Positions 53,372 to 61,202 are shown, counted from the stretch's first letter. The stretch: DNA of 64,000 bases from Oscillospiraceae bacterium (GCA_017518255.1 JAFWVK010000040.1:62001-126000), one strand, 5' to 3'. The notes: generated from the sequence alone by a model not told the origin. Translations and numbers: made by a program.

Positions 53372-54640
53372 ATGGTAAAGACATACGCATACGACGATCA
53401 AACTCAGATCACAGCTCATTTTAACGCCAAAGAGTTTCGTTGTAAATGCGGAAAACCGCATGACTTTAATGTGTCCGACGAGCTTGTTGAAAAACTAGAA
53501 AATATCAGAGACGTATTAAACTGCCGTAATATTCATATCTCCAGCGGCTACCGTTGCTCCGATCATGATAAGGAAGTCGGAGGTAGTGGCAGCGGAAAGC
53601 ATACTCAAGGCTTGGCAGCGGACGTCTGCTGCTATGACCAAGATGGAAAGCCGATCTCCAGCAAAATCGTTTCCTGTAAAGCTCAGGATATCGGGTTTGG
53701 CGGGATTGCAAACATCAATACATCGTACACATACACGCACTTAGATGTACGCACCGGTAAAAAATGGTATGGCGACGAAACAAAAGGTACGAGCTGGGGA
53801 TGCAACGATTTGTATGAATACTACGGCATTCCGAGAGATGATGGAAAGGATGATGAGCCCGTGGGAACCACTAAGCAGGGTGTCGACATTTCGTACTGCC
53901 AGAACAAGGTTGACTGGGCGAAAGTTTCTGGAATCGATTTCGCAATCTTGAGAGCCGGTTTCGGCAAATATACAAAGCAAAAGGATGCAATGTTTGAGTC
54001 TCATTATGCAGGGGCGAAGAAGATCGGATTGCCGATTGGAGCTTACTGGTATAGCTATGCCACGAACGCTGATGAGGCGAGAATGGAAGCCGATGCTTGT
54101 ATCGAAATTTTGAAAGGCAAGCAATTTGAGTATCCTATTTACTACGATGTCGAAGAGGAGAAGCAGCTTTCGACCGGAAAGCAGAACGTCTCCGAAATCA
54201 TCAAGGCATTTCTGGAGCGTGTTGAAGCCGCAGGGTACTGGGTCGGATTATATATGAGTGCAAGCCCGATGAGTAGTCTTGTAACAGACGACATCCTCAA
54301 GAGATATGCGATTTGGGTCGCTCATGTAGGTGTGAAGAAGCCGTCCTATTCCGGAAGCTACGGCGCGTGGCAGTATTCTTGGAAGGGCAAGGTTAGTGGA
54401 ATCACGGGCGATGTCGACATGGACTACTGCTACGTAGACTATCCGACGCAGATTAAGGCTAAGGGTCTGAACGGGTTCAGCAAGAATAATACCGCAGATG
54501 ATCCGAAGGATTCTGATACATCTACAAACCCTCCGGCGTCAAGTGAAACACCTTCCGATCCGCCACAGAACGATAATACAATCTCTGTTGAGGTCACACT
54601 GAATGGAGAGAAGTATACCGGAACGCTGACGAAGAAATAA
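53372..54640 (+). CDS. Bifunctional endolysin: M15 peptidase plus GH25 lysozyme
   Basis: 422 residues. N-terminal peptidase M15 domain (about 12-140) with FNAKEFRCKCG, SGYRCSDHDKEVGGSGSGKHTQGLAADV (zinc His/Asp), and the second His in YTYTHLDV. Then a GH25 muramidase domain (about 165-360): GVDISYCQNKVDWAKV (catalytic Asp), FAILRAGFG, YYDVEEEKQL (catalytic Glu). A Pro/Ser/Asp-rich linker (370-400) ends in a short beta segment. Two wall-cutting activities in one lysin. Ribosome site GGAAGGAGG. Confidence 0.92.
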   Translation: MVKTYAYDDQTQITAHFNAKEFRCKCGKPHDFNVSDELVEKLENIRDVLNCRNIHISSGYRCSDHDKEVGGSGSGKHTQGLAADVCCYDQDGKPISSKIVSCKAQDIGFGGIANINTSYTYTHLDVRTGKKWYGDETKGTSWGCNDLYEYYGIPRDDGKDDEPVGTTKQGVDISYCQNKVDWAKVSGIDFAILRAGFGKYTKQKDAMFESHYAGAKKIGLPIGAYWYSYATNADEARMEADACIEILKGKQFEYPIYYDVEEEKQLSTGKQNVSEIIKAFLERVEAAGYWVGLYMSASPMSSLVTDDILKRYAIWVAHVGVKKPSYSGSYGAWQYSWKGKVSGITGDVDMDYCYVDYPTQIKAKGLNGFSKNNTADDPKDSDTSTNPPASSETPSDPPQNDNTISVEVTLNGEKYTGTLTKK

Positions 54641-54652
54641 AGAGGTGAGAAC

Positions 54653-54877
54653 ATGGTACAAATCACACAAAAGCCCACAATGATTAAGTATGTTGATGAC
54701 AAGCTCGTTGCAATTCTCGACCTACAGGTGAGCACCGTAAGTGAACTGCCGAGCCTTGGAGATGTTATCGACGGTTATGCTGTCGGCATCGGCAGTCATG
54801 CGGAGATTATTCAGGCAGACAGCCCGACAATTGTCACCATTGATGAAGACGATACGTGGTACCCAGAGCAGAGCTGA
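54653..54877 (+). CDS. Small phage protein, unknown
   Basis: 74 residues, acidic, beta-strand pattern (MVQITQKPTMIKYVDDKLVAILDLQVSTVSELP). No motif recognised. AGAGGTGAGA precedes the ATG. Between endolysin and the receptor-type protein, so perhaps a tail-tip or fibre accessory. Confidence 0.55.
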   Translation: MVQITQKPTMIKYVDDKLVAILDLQVSTVSELPSLGDVIDGYAVGIGSHAEIIQADSPTIVTIDEDDTWYPEQS

Positions 54878-54894
54878 GAAGGAGGAAATGAAAT

Positions 54895-55125
54895 ATGAAG
54901 CATTTTGTTACAACTATTCAGAATGACACGACTTGTTCGTGTTTTGCGTATGATGATCGCACGAGTGCTATGGCAAAGTTCCATCATGAGATGGAATATG
55001 CCTGCAGTGCAGGCATTACAACACTTTGTATCGTAGCGAACAGCAGCGGCAGCATCGTCGCCTCGGAGAAGTATACCGCTCCTCAGCCGGAACAACCAGA
55101 AGAAGAGGTCAGTGAGGAGCAGTGA
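54895..55125 (+). CDS. Small phage protein upstream of the DGR-like target
   Basis: 76 residues with a folded part (1-60) and an acidic Pro/Glu-rich tail (QPEQPEEEVSEEQ). AGAAGGAGG ribosome site. The stop overlaps the GTG of the next gene by four bases, so the two are translated together; it may be an assembly partner of that protein. Confidence 0.55.
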   Translation: MKHFVTTIQNDTTCSCFAYDDRTSAMAKFHHEMEYACSAGITTLCIVANSSGSIVASEKYTAPQPEQPEEEVSEEQ

Positions 55126-56129
55126 GCGCGACTTTCTACGATCTGCTGAAGTACGCCAAGACAGGCATCACGTCTCAGAACATGACGGGCTTCGAAAAGA
55201 GAAAGGCGCTCGCGTATTTTGGGAACAACTCAGGAAAACCAGCAATGAATGACTATGAAGCAATCGCTGAAATCGTTCGATCTGGTAATGCACAGCAGGT
55301 TTTCAATATTGGCGATCAAATACTCTGCACATATACTGACACCGGCGGCCACCTGTATGATTGTCCATTTGATATTGTTGACTTCCGCAATGTAACACTT
55401 GCTGACAGCTCGGTTGTTCCCGGAATGATTATACAGATGCACTATGCTACAAAAGAGGAAATACAGTTTGATGCAAAAGAGCCTGATCGACCTGCATCCG
55501 CTGATTACAACGGGCAAATCGCAAAGTACGGCTGGAATCGCTACAGCATGAGTGCAATGCGTCAGTGGATTAACAGCGAGGAGACAGCAGGCAACTGGTG
55601 GACAGCGCAGCATGAGTATGACGCCGCGCCGTCACAGGCAGGCACCTTCAACGGATTTATGCACGGACTGCCGTCTGAATTTTTGGCGATGCTGAAACCG
55701 GTCAAGGTGGAAACCGTGCGGAATTATTGTGATCCTGATACAGCGCAAGAATCCGGCACATATGAGTACGACACGACATACGATACGTTTTGGCTGCCGT
55801 CCAGAGAGGAAGAGTACATCAAAGTAAATGAGCCGAATCATCGCGAGGGCAGAGCATGGCAATACTGGATCGACCGGCTGACGCCGGAAGCAACAGAAAA
55901 AGGCGAATCTTTGCCGCAGCAGACGTATTCGACCGCGGATAATACTCACGCACTTGCGTCTCACATACACTATCGTTTGGATGCGCACTCCAGCGGCGAT
56001 ATCACTCGGTTGCGTTCGGCGTTTCGTAGCAACTCTTACATCGAGTGTTACGTCAATTCTACGGGTTACGTCAACTACAACACCGCGTACAGCAGTTATC
56101 GTTGCGCCCCGGCTTGCGCAATCTGTTAA
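55122..56129 (+). CDS. DUF6273-like protein resembling a DGR target (C-type-lectin-like end)
   Basis: 335 residues from GTG 55122 (GAGGAG upstream). Helical start, then a DUF6273-like region (ILCTYTDTGGHLYDCPFDIVDFRNV..., WNRYSMSAMRQWINSEE, DTTYDTFWLPSREEEY). The last 45 residues (RLRSAFRSNSYIECYVNSTG..., then YRCAPACAIC) have the Ser/Tyr/Asn-rich variable segment followed by a conserved RCAPAC end that I associate with phage proteins diversified by retroelements. No reverse transcriptase or template repeat is in the window. Probably a tail-tip or receptor-binding protein. Confidence 0.6.
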   Translation: MSATFYDLLKYAKTGITSQNMTGFEKRKALAYFGNNSGKPAMNDYEAIAEIVRSGNAQQVFNIGDQILCTYTDTGGHLYDCPFDIVDFRNVTLADSSVVPGMIIQMHYATKEEIQFDAKEPDRPASADYNGQIAKYGWNRYSMSAMRQWINSEETAGNWWTAQHEYDAAPSQAGTFNGFMHGLPSEFLAMLKPVKVETVRNYCDPDTAQESGTYEYDTTYDTFWLPSREEEYIKVNEPNHREGRAWQYWIDRLTPEATEKGESLPQQTYSTADNTHALASHIHYRLDAHSSGDITRLRSAFRSNSYIECYVNSTGYVNYNTAYSSYRCAPACAIC

Positions 56130-56202
56130 TGATTCTTTCTTGATACCAACTTCATCATAACACGGGAGTCTTTTCTCTCCATAGCTAAAGCTTTAGACCA
56201 CC

Positions 56203-56226
56203 GGCTGGGCCGGTAGTTTTCTTGCC
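56203..56226 (+). terminator. Small hairpin after the DGR-like gene
   Basis: ACCGGC-TGG-GCCGGT followed by AGTTTTCTT; possible terminator of the structural operon. Confidence 0.5.
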
Positions 56227-56232
56227 AACAAT

Positions 56233-56266
56233 AGCCCGCGATGACTATTCGCGGGCTTTATTTTAC
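56233..56266 (+). terminator. Terminator of the phage late operon
   Basis: Stem AGCCCGCGA/TCGCGGGCT (56233-56241 with 56249-56257) followed by TTATTTTACT. Confidence 0.8.
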
Positions 56267-56268
56267 TA

Positions 56269-56297
56269 TTGACATTAGGCATAGTTTGTGGTATAAT
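56269..56297 (+). promoter_or_regulatory. Promoter of the cargo operon
   Basis: TTGACA (56269-56274), 17-bp spacer, TATAAT (56292-56297), host-like and strong, overlapping the end of the late-operon terminator. The leader to the first gene is about 160 bases and includes the hairpin CCCATTC-GTT-GAATGGG. Confidence 0.9.
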
Positions 56298-56464
56298 AAT
56301 TATGGAGCAGTATTACCACTCAAATAATTGTCGTTTCTCAGTACACGATTAACAAAGGCTGAGTTCAAAGTTTTATCCCCATTCGTTGAATGGGCTTTCA
56401 ATTAGTATTAAAAAGATCACAGTGAATGAATAACATTTTGAAAATGAAAGCAAAGAGGTTTGTT

Positions 56465-56902
56465 ATGACAAAAGAGCTGTACCTTAAATTTCCGCGCACA
56501 CTTAGAGAAGCTCTCGTAAACGGAATTGTATCATTTCATGGCGTGTGTGTCGAGGTTGCTTTTAGTCCAATCCCGGTGTTATTCAGGGTAGTGCAACGCG
56601 ATGGCGGAGATCTTACACCAATCAATGAGAGTGACTTTATGTCATACGCAGAACTCGGCAAACAAATAAAAGGTGTGTCTGGAGACAGTATTGATCGTTA
56701 CAGTTGTTCAATGTATCTGAATAAAGACGAATTATCCAGAGCGCTTCATCTACCTCGAAAGAAAAAGTATATTATAGTCGGTGATGTTAATAATACTAAC
56801 GGAGTTATTCACAGAAGCCAAAATAGCAGTCATGTCGATGTTTGGTTGTACGATGGATCTAACATCCAGCATCAGTTTAGATTTGAAGGTGATAGCAAAT
56901 GA
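56465..56902 (+). CDS. Cargo operon gene A, unknown
   Basis: 145 residues from ATG 56465, chosen for its AAAGAGGT site; an in-frame ATG at 56426 lacks one. Mixed alpha/beta protein starting TKELYLKFPRTLREALVNG and ending with SSHVDVWLYDGSNIQHQFRFEGD. No membrane helix, no signal peptide and no motif I know. Overlaps gene B by ATGA, and B overlaps C the same way, so the three are made together, possibly as a complex. Expressed from a constitutive-type promoter at the attR end of the element, a common place for defence or lysogenic-conversion cargo. Confidence 0.7.
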   Translation: MTKELYLKFPRTLREALVNGIVSFHGVCVEVAFSPIPVLFRVVQRDGGDLTPINESDFMSYAELGKQIKGVSGDSIDRYSCSMYLNKDELSRALHLPRKKKYIIVGDVNNTNGVIHRSQNSSHVDVWLYDGSNIQHQFRFEGDSK

Positions 56903-57507
56903 ATAGTGTGGTATGGTATATTATCGATGGAAAGCATCTGTATATCGAACAAATCTTAGCAGAGATTGACTATCCGATTTTGTATGTATGTATTGATGAC
57001 AACAATCAGCGCTACCTTACTATGTGTGTTGATCCAATGGATGGGTATTATCTTGTCGCAGAGACTGATATAGAAACAATCATTCTGATGTTGGAAGATA
57101 AAATTACAATGAAAGACGCGTTTAGGCGAACACATCCTATCTGGGAAGTTTATTCTGTTGACGAAGATCCGCATCATGATGAAGTAAGTCAAATTAAGTT
57201 TGCAGATCTTTCTGACGATAATTTGCCAGACAGTGGTGCTTTCTTTCACTTAAAAGAGAACGAAGACGAACTAATACATTATCTTGAAAAATTAAAGCGC
57301 ACGCGAGTTCAAGCAAATGACATTCTAGTAAAGATCAAAGAACAAGAAGGCGTATGGACGAATCTCTCGCCTAAATCAGCGCAACAAAAGCACCGCCTCA
57401 TCCCATGTTTGTTTTCATTTATTGATATGGCAGTGCCTAATATTCTCCCTCCACTGCGTCAAAGGGACTGCCGAGAAATCACAAAAGAGTGGGTGGTTAA
57501 TGTATGA
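56899..57507 (+). CDS. Cargo operon gene B, DUF6575-like
   Basis: 202 residues. The first 75 (LYVCIDDNNQRYLTMCVDP, YYLVAETDIETIILMLEDKITMKDAFRR) remind me of DUF6575 proteins, which have no assigned function. The second half is helical (ENEDELIHYLEKLKRTRVQANDILVKIKEQ) and ends with VPNILPPLRQRDCREITKEWVVNV. No catalytic motif recognised. Middle gene of the ATGA-coupled trio. Confidence 0.65.
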   Translation: MNSVVWYIIDGKHLYIEQILAEIDYPILYVCIDDNNQRYLTMCVDPMDGYYLVAETDIETIILMLEDKITMKDAFRRTHPIWEVYSVDEDPHHDEVSQIKFADLSDDNLPDSGAFFHLKENEDELIHYLEKLKRTRVQANDILVKIKEQEGVWTNLSPKSAQQKHRLIPCLFSFIDMAVPNILPPLRQRDCREITKEWVVNV

Positions 57508-57881
57508 TGAAAAATTTTAAGTTTAATAATTATCAGATACCACAAATAGTGCTTTCATTAGATTCCATCAATGGCGATCATGCTAAGGTCAGACTAAATA
57601 TTCGGTCTGACATTAGTGTCGCTGACAGCAGAGATATGATCGGAATTGCATTTCAAATCAAAATCATAAACACTGACTCAGACGATGTCGTATTTCAAAC
57701 AATGACAGTTTCGACATACTCATTCGATGGAGATTATAATGCATCCACGGCAGAAGAGGAAATACCTGTGGAGATAATAAAGGAGTCTTACGAAAGAGCC
57801 AGAAATCACACCCTAGAAATTACGAAAGCCGCAAATATTGGCACTCCAAAAATTCCTTCTTTTGAAGATTTCTATAGCTAA
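57504..57881 (+). CDS. Cargo operon gene C, possible SecB-like chaperone
   Basis: 125 residues. An N-terminal strand pair (FKFNNYQIPQIVLSLDS), three long strands (AKVRLNIRSDIS, IGIAFQIKIINT, VVFQTMTVSTYSFDG), then a helix and a Pro-rich end (IPVEIIKESYERARNHTLEITKAANIGTPKIPSFEDF). This order, ending in a helix followed by P-x-IP-x-F, is how SecB-like proteins look. SecB relatives act as general chaperones or as the chaperone arm of toxin-antitoxin-chaperone systems. The identification is by pattern only. Confidence 0.5.
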   Translation: MMKNFKFNNYQIPQIVLSLDSINGDHAKVRLNIRSDISVADSRDMIGIAFQIKIINTDSDDVVFQTMTVSTYSFDGDYNASTAEEEIPVEIIKESYERARNHTLEITKAANIGTPKIPSFEDFYS

Positions 57882-57913
57882 TCGATTTTTCACACATACC
57901 AGCGGATTGTGCG

Positions 57914-58075
57914 TTGTCAGTCAGAAAACTAAGTGAAGTTGTATTTCTTGAATGCGAAGAAAAAGAAAAACTGTTAAAGTTCTATCAGAACGATAATAAC
58001 CGCTTTAAGAGATATGGAGAGCATCTGTCAAAAGCGGAGGATAAAAAACACCTTCAACTGCTTATATTCATTTGA
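57914..58075 (+). pseudogene. Gene remnant after the cargo operon
   Basis: An open frame with plausible protein character (VRKLSEVVFLECEEKEKLLKFYQ..., then RYGEHLSKAEDKKHLQ) starts at TTG 57914 at best and ends at TGA 58073-58075. It has no ribosome site. Probably the leftover of a deleted cargo gene; it cannot be assigned. Confidence 0.3.
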
Positions 58076-58288
58076 CATTAGATAAGGCAGAAAACAAAAG
58101 TCAGAAGACTGAGTGCAGGAGTAGCACTATATGACATCTAATAATCGTTACAACTTTGGTTACTACTCCGCTTCACAGAAATTATATACAATCGCACATG
58201 CCTGTGTTTGTACAAAACTCATATGACTCAAAATATGACTCATATTTTCAAACACACGTATCTACGTTTGTTTAAGTGGTTTGCGGGT
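58076..58288. other. Right end of the element without genes
   Basis: About 210 bases between the last remnant and attR. Holds the right arm-type sites and otherwise no supported feature. Confidence 0.6.
58221..58242. promoter_or_regulatory. Right integrase arm-type sites
   Basis: Two copies of ATATGACTCA separated by AA, identical over 22 bases to 45845-45866 and in the same orientation, 46 bp from attR. Confidence 0.65.
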
Positions 58289-58314
58289 GGGTTCGATTCC
58301 CCTCGCCTGCTGAT
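58289..58314. other. attR
   Basis: 26 bp identical to 45706-45731. It copies the T arm and acceptor 3' strand of tRNA-Gly; the flanking sequence upstream (TTTGCGGGT) does not continue the tRNA. Confidence 0.93.
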
Positions 58315-58320
58315 CGGAAC

Positions 58321-58367
58321 GCACCGTATTTGCACGATTTCCGTGCAGATACGGTGCTCGTTTTTTC
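58321..58367 (+). terminator. Original tRNA-Gly terminator, displaced by the element
   Basis: Stem GCACCGTATTTGCAC.../...GTGCAGATACGGTGC followed by TCGTTTTTT, immediately after attR where the tRNA-Gly terminator would lie before integration. Confidence 0.8.
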
Positions 58368-58560
58368 GGCGGTTATCACGCCGGACACCCTGCGGAATCC
58401 TTTATGTGTAAGAAAAACACTGCCAGCGAGCGATTTGAAAGAGTGCAAACACCAGCATACTGCCGAATCAAAATCTTTTACAATACGTCAGATTAGGTTT
58501 CTCAAAACGGTGATGCCCTCTCATTGGTTTTGTCTTTTTCTGACGATTTCGGTCTATTTC

Positions 58561-58587
58561 TGACGAATAATGTCGAATGATGTCGAA
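58561..58587. promoter_or_regulatory. Three phased TGNCGAA boxes (Spo0A-box-like)
   Basis: TGACGAA (58561-58567), TGTCGAA (58571-58577) and TGTCGAA (58581-58587) repeat at exactly 10 bp. A related TGACGAT lies at 58541. TGNCGAA is the Spo0A box. They lie just upstream of the promoter at 58615. Confidence 0.55.
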
Positions 58588-58614
58588 TGTGCAGAAAAAA
58601 GATTGCTGATATCG

Positions 58615-58643
58615 TTGACATATACTTTTTGACATGATATGAT
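58615..58643 (+). promoter_or_regulatory. Promoter of the receiver-like gene
   Basis: TTGACA (58615-58620), 17-bp spacer, TATGAT (58638-58643). Confidence 0.8.
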
Positions 58644-58670
58644 AGAAAAAAATCAAAGGCGGCGCAGGAA

Positions 58671-58997
58671 ATGGCTGGTATTATTGTTCAAGACGACAAC
58701 ACATTTTCTACAACATTCATCACAGAGATACTGCGGCGTGAAGGATACACGGTCCGTACCGCAAGCCGGATCACAAAAGAACTCTCAGCCGAATCTCCGG
58801 ATCTGATTATTATGTACGATGACGGAGAAATCCTGCCGGACATCAGGCAGCTCGCAATTATGAAGCGCAGATTTACCTTCAAAGAATCCGAACTCCGCCG
58901 CGCAGGTGTCTGCTGCATCCTGAATACGGATGTGACCGAAATTGTCTGCATTATCCGAGATTATCTTCTTATACTGCCGAATCCGCCCGCGGAATAA
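58671..58997 (+). CDS. Small receiver-like protein, degenerate
   Basis: 108 residues with the strand/helix rhythm of a response-regulator receiver domain and nothing else: GIIVQDDNTFSTTFITEILRREGYTVRTA, DLIIMYDDGE, GVCCILNTDVTEIVCIIRDYL. The acidic pair in the first strand and an Asp in MYDD are present, but the usual phosphoacceptor context and the conserved Thr and Lys are not evident, so it may not be phosphorylated. No DNA-binding domain. GGCGGCGCAGGAA precedes the ATG. Confidence 0.6.
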   Translation: MAGIIVQDDNTFSTTFITEILRREGYTVRTASRITKELSAESPDLIIMYDDGEILPDIRQLAIMKRRFTFKESELRRAGVCCILNTDVTEIVCIIRDYLLILPNPPAE

Positions 58998-59136
58998 CCG
59001 CAGGCGTTTTTTGCATTCCGCTGAACAGCCTTCAACGAACCGCTTCCGTGTATTTTTTGAAAAGCACTTGATATTCCTGTTCAAAAGCGCTATAATAACC
59101 TTAGAAATCTCTTTTCGGAATTCCGGGGGTGATACC

Positions 59137-60690
59137 GTGAAAAAAAGATATTCGGCACTGCTGTCCGCTGCCGTCCTGACAGGCTGCCTGCTTTCCCCGG
59201 TCTGTCCTGCTGCATCAGCTGCCGGAGCAACGATTCTTGTCACAAACAGTACTGAGCTTCAAAACGCACTGAAATCTGTCAGAGCCGGCGATGAAATCAT
59301 TCTGCGCGAGGGGATATATCAGCCTGACCCGTCAAGCGGAACATGGAAAGCTTTTCAGGCAACCGCAGACGGAACAGCGGACAACCGCATTATCATACGC
59401 AGCGAGGACCCGGAGCATCCTGCTTCCATATGCGGAAACTCAACACAAAGCAAATGCGCGCTTTATATTACCGGATCTTACTGGGAGATACGGAATCTGA
59501 AAATCAGCACAGCCTGCAAGGGCATTTTTCTGGCAAAATCGGAACACAGCATCATTTCAGACTGCGAAGTATTTAATATCGGTGACGAAGCAATTCATAT
59601 TATTGATAACAGCAGCTATAATCTTGTTGAGAACTGTTCCGTTCATGACACGGGATTATTAAACCCGAAATACGGTGAGGGCGTTTACATCGGAAGCGCA
59701 AAAAATGCGACGGATTACGGATTTGACTGCCATTACAATACCGTTCGCAGCTGCAAATTCGGTCCGAACATTACTGCCGATCATGTTGATATTAAAGAAT
59801 ACACGCTCGGAAACCTTGTTGAATACTGTACCTTTGACGGAACCGGTATGCTCGGTGAAAACGGCGGTGACAGTTTTGTTGAAATCAAAGGAAATAATGC
59901 AATTGTACGGTATAATACCGGATACCGGAATCACTGTGAGAAGCAGCTTTACGGCTTTGATATGAACGTTCAGATTGAAGGCTGGGGTCAGAACAATAAA
60001 ATCTATGACAACACACTCTTTCTTGATTCAGAAGAATGCTATATAGCAAAGGGCTGGAAGTGCTACACAGAAGTTTTCAGAAATCATTCGGAACCGGTCG
60101 GATGCACCTATAACGGCAACCGTGTTTTGCAGGTTGAGCATTACCGGATGAGCGGTGATGTCAACGAAGACGGACAGATTGATTCTACCGATTTACGCTT
60201 TTTGCAGGATTCACTCATGGCGCAGTCAGTTCCGCATATCTCCGGAGAAAACGCGGATATGAATCAGGATTCCGTATTAAATGCAGCCGACCTGACGATT
60301 CTGAAACGAAAAATGCTGCTGCATCAGACGGAGGATAAACCGGAAATCCTTGTATCCTTTATCAAAGAGGAAGCCGGTAAATGGCGCATGACAGACGGGC
60401 TGGGCGAAAAAACAGTCACATTCCGCATCAGTGCGGATGCCGGTTCCGTGCTGAATCTCGGATGGGGATACTGGGATCCGTATACCGTAAACGAAACAAC
60501 GGGAAAAGAAGGAAAATGGATACAAAAATCACTCGGTGAATACACTTCGGATCGGGACGGAATCACAGAAATCTCCGTCAGCCTTCCGGCAGATGCGACA
60601 CGCGTCGCTCTTGAGGTTTACAATTATCAGGATCAAAACGGGAAACGTGATATAAACGATGTTGTTTTATCTCAGGTCCGGGCTGACTGA
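59137..60690 (+). CDS. Secreted right-handed beta-helix protein with internal dockerin
   Basis: 517 residues from GTG 59137, the codon that begins a good signal peptide (KKRYSALLSAAVLTGCLLSPVCPAASA). Beta-helix domain about 30-340: ATILVTNSTELQNALKSVRAGDEIILREGIYQ is the typical opening of polysaccharide lyase-like helices, followed by repeating N/S-rich rungs (NLVENCSVHD, NTVRSCKFG, NLVEYCTFDG). A type I dockerin lies inside the chain (about 344-402: DVNEDGQIDSTDLR, DMNQDSVLNAADLT) and is followed by another beta-rich module (about 405-517, VSFIKEEAGKWRMTDGLG...). A polysaccharide lyase or related enzyme on a cellulosome is likely; the family and substrate are unproven. Confidence 0.8.
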   Translation: MKKRYSALLSAAVLTGCLLSPVCPAASAAGATILVTNSTELQNALKSVRAGDEIILREGIYQPDPSSGTWKAFQATADGTADNRIIIRSEDPEHPASICGNSTQSKCALYITGSYWEIRNLKISTACKGIFLAKSEHSIISDCEVFNIGDEAIHIIDNSSYNLVENCSVHDTGLLNPKYGEGVYIGSAKNATDYGFDCHYNTVRSCKFGPNITADHVDIKEYTLGNLVEYCTFDGTGMLGENGGDSFVEIKGNNAIVRYNTGYRNHCEKQLYGFDMNVQIEGWGQNNKIYDNTLFLDSEECYIAKGWKCYTEVFRNHSEPVGCTYNGNRVLQVEHYRMSGDVNEDGQIDSTDLRFLQDSLMAQSVPHISGENADMNQDSVLNAADLTILKRKMLLHQTEDKPEILVSFIKEEAGKWRMTDGLGEKTVTFRISADAGSVLNLGWGYWDPYTVNETTGKEGKWIQKSLGEYTSDRDGITEISVSLPADATRVALEVYNYQDQNGKRDINDVVLSQVRAD

Positions 60691-60711
60691 TACAAAAAAG
60701 GAGGAAATACT

Positions 60712-61197
60712 ATGAAAAACCTGATTGTTTATTATTCGCTGGAGGGCAACACGGCATATATCGCAAAGTTAATTGCAAAAGTTCTCGGCGCAGATTTACT
60801 CCGCTTAGAGCCTGTGAAAGCTTATCCGACCGGCAAAGTCAGCAAGTTTATCTGGGGCGGAAAGAGCGCAGTGATGTCGGAGACTCCGGAGCTTCAGCCG
60901 TATCAGTTTGATGCAGAAGCCTATGACCGGATTATTTTCGGTTTCCCGGTCTGGGCAAGTACGATTGCGCCGCCGCTCCGCACTTTTATCCGCAGCAACC
61001 GCAAGCAGCTGAAAGGGAAAAAATTTGCAGCATTTGCCTGTCAGACTGCAAAAGGCGCCGAAAAAGCATTTCCGAAGCTGAAAAATGAACTCGGAATCGA
61101 AAAACTGGAGGCGGAAATGTCGTTGCTTGACCCGAAAACAAAACCGAATCCGGCAAACAAGCAAATAATCAAAACATTCTGTGAAGCACTGAAATAA
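60712..61197 (+). CDS. Flavodoxin-family protein
   Basis: 161 residues. Phosphate-binding loop YYSLEGNTAYIA (residues 7-18), then FGFPVWASTIAPPLRTFI, FAAFACQTAKGAEKAFPKL, typical of FMN-binding flavodoxin-like proteins. Electron carrier or NAD(P)H-linked oxidoreductase; partner unknown. AAGGAGG precedes the ATG, 21 bases after the beta-helix gene. Confidence 0.88.
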   Translation: MKNLIVYYSLEGNTAYIAKLIAKVLGADLLRLEPVKAYPTGKVSKFIWGGKSAVMSETPELQPYQFDAEAYDRIIFGFPVWASTIAPPLRTFIRSNRKQLKGKKFAAFACQTAKGAEKAFPKLKNELGIEKLEAEMSLLDPKTKPNPANKQIIKTFCEALK

Positions 61198-61202
61198 TAT
61201 GA

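Larger units (their letters stand above)
45706..58314. mobile_element. Integrated phage-derived element in tRNA-Gly
   Basis: Bounded by a 26-bp direct repeat derived from the tRNA-Gly 3' end. Left end: integrase and repressor-like gene on the minus strand. Right of a junction near 47430: capsid module, a second junction near 52670, lysis module, a DGR-like target gene, then a cargo operon. Terminase, portal, tail, tape measure and replication genes are absent in its 12.6 kb. Gene style (GAC/GTC-rich, few host-like signals) differs from flanking DNA. Decayed prophage is the simplest reading; a satellite carrying its own capsid is the alternative. Confidence 0.88.

Noticed and set aside
56130-58288. 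Reverse transcriptase, Avd or template repeat for a local DGR
   Set aside because: No YxDD-type polymerase frame and no copy of the variable segment is visible in this part of the element.
58942-59136. Longer start for the beta-helix dockerin protein
   Set aside because: It would overlap the receiver-like gene and place the signal peptide internally; GTG 59137 begins directly with the signal peptide.
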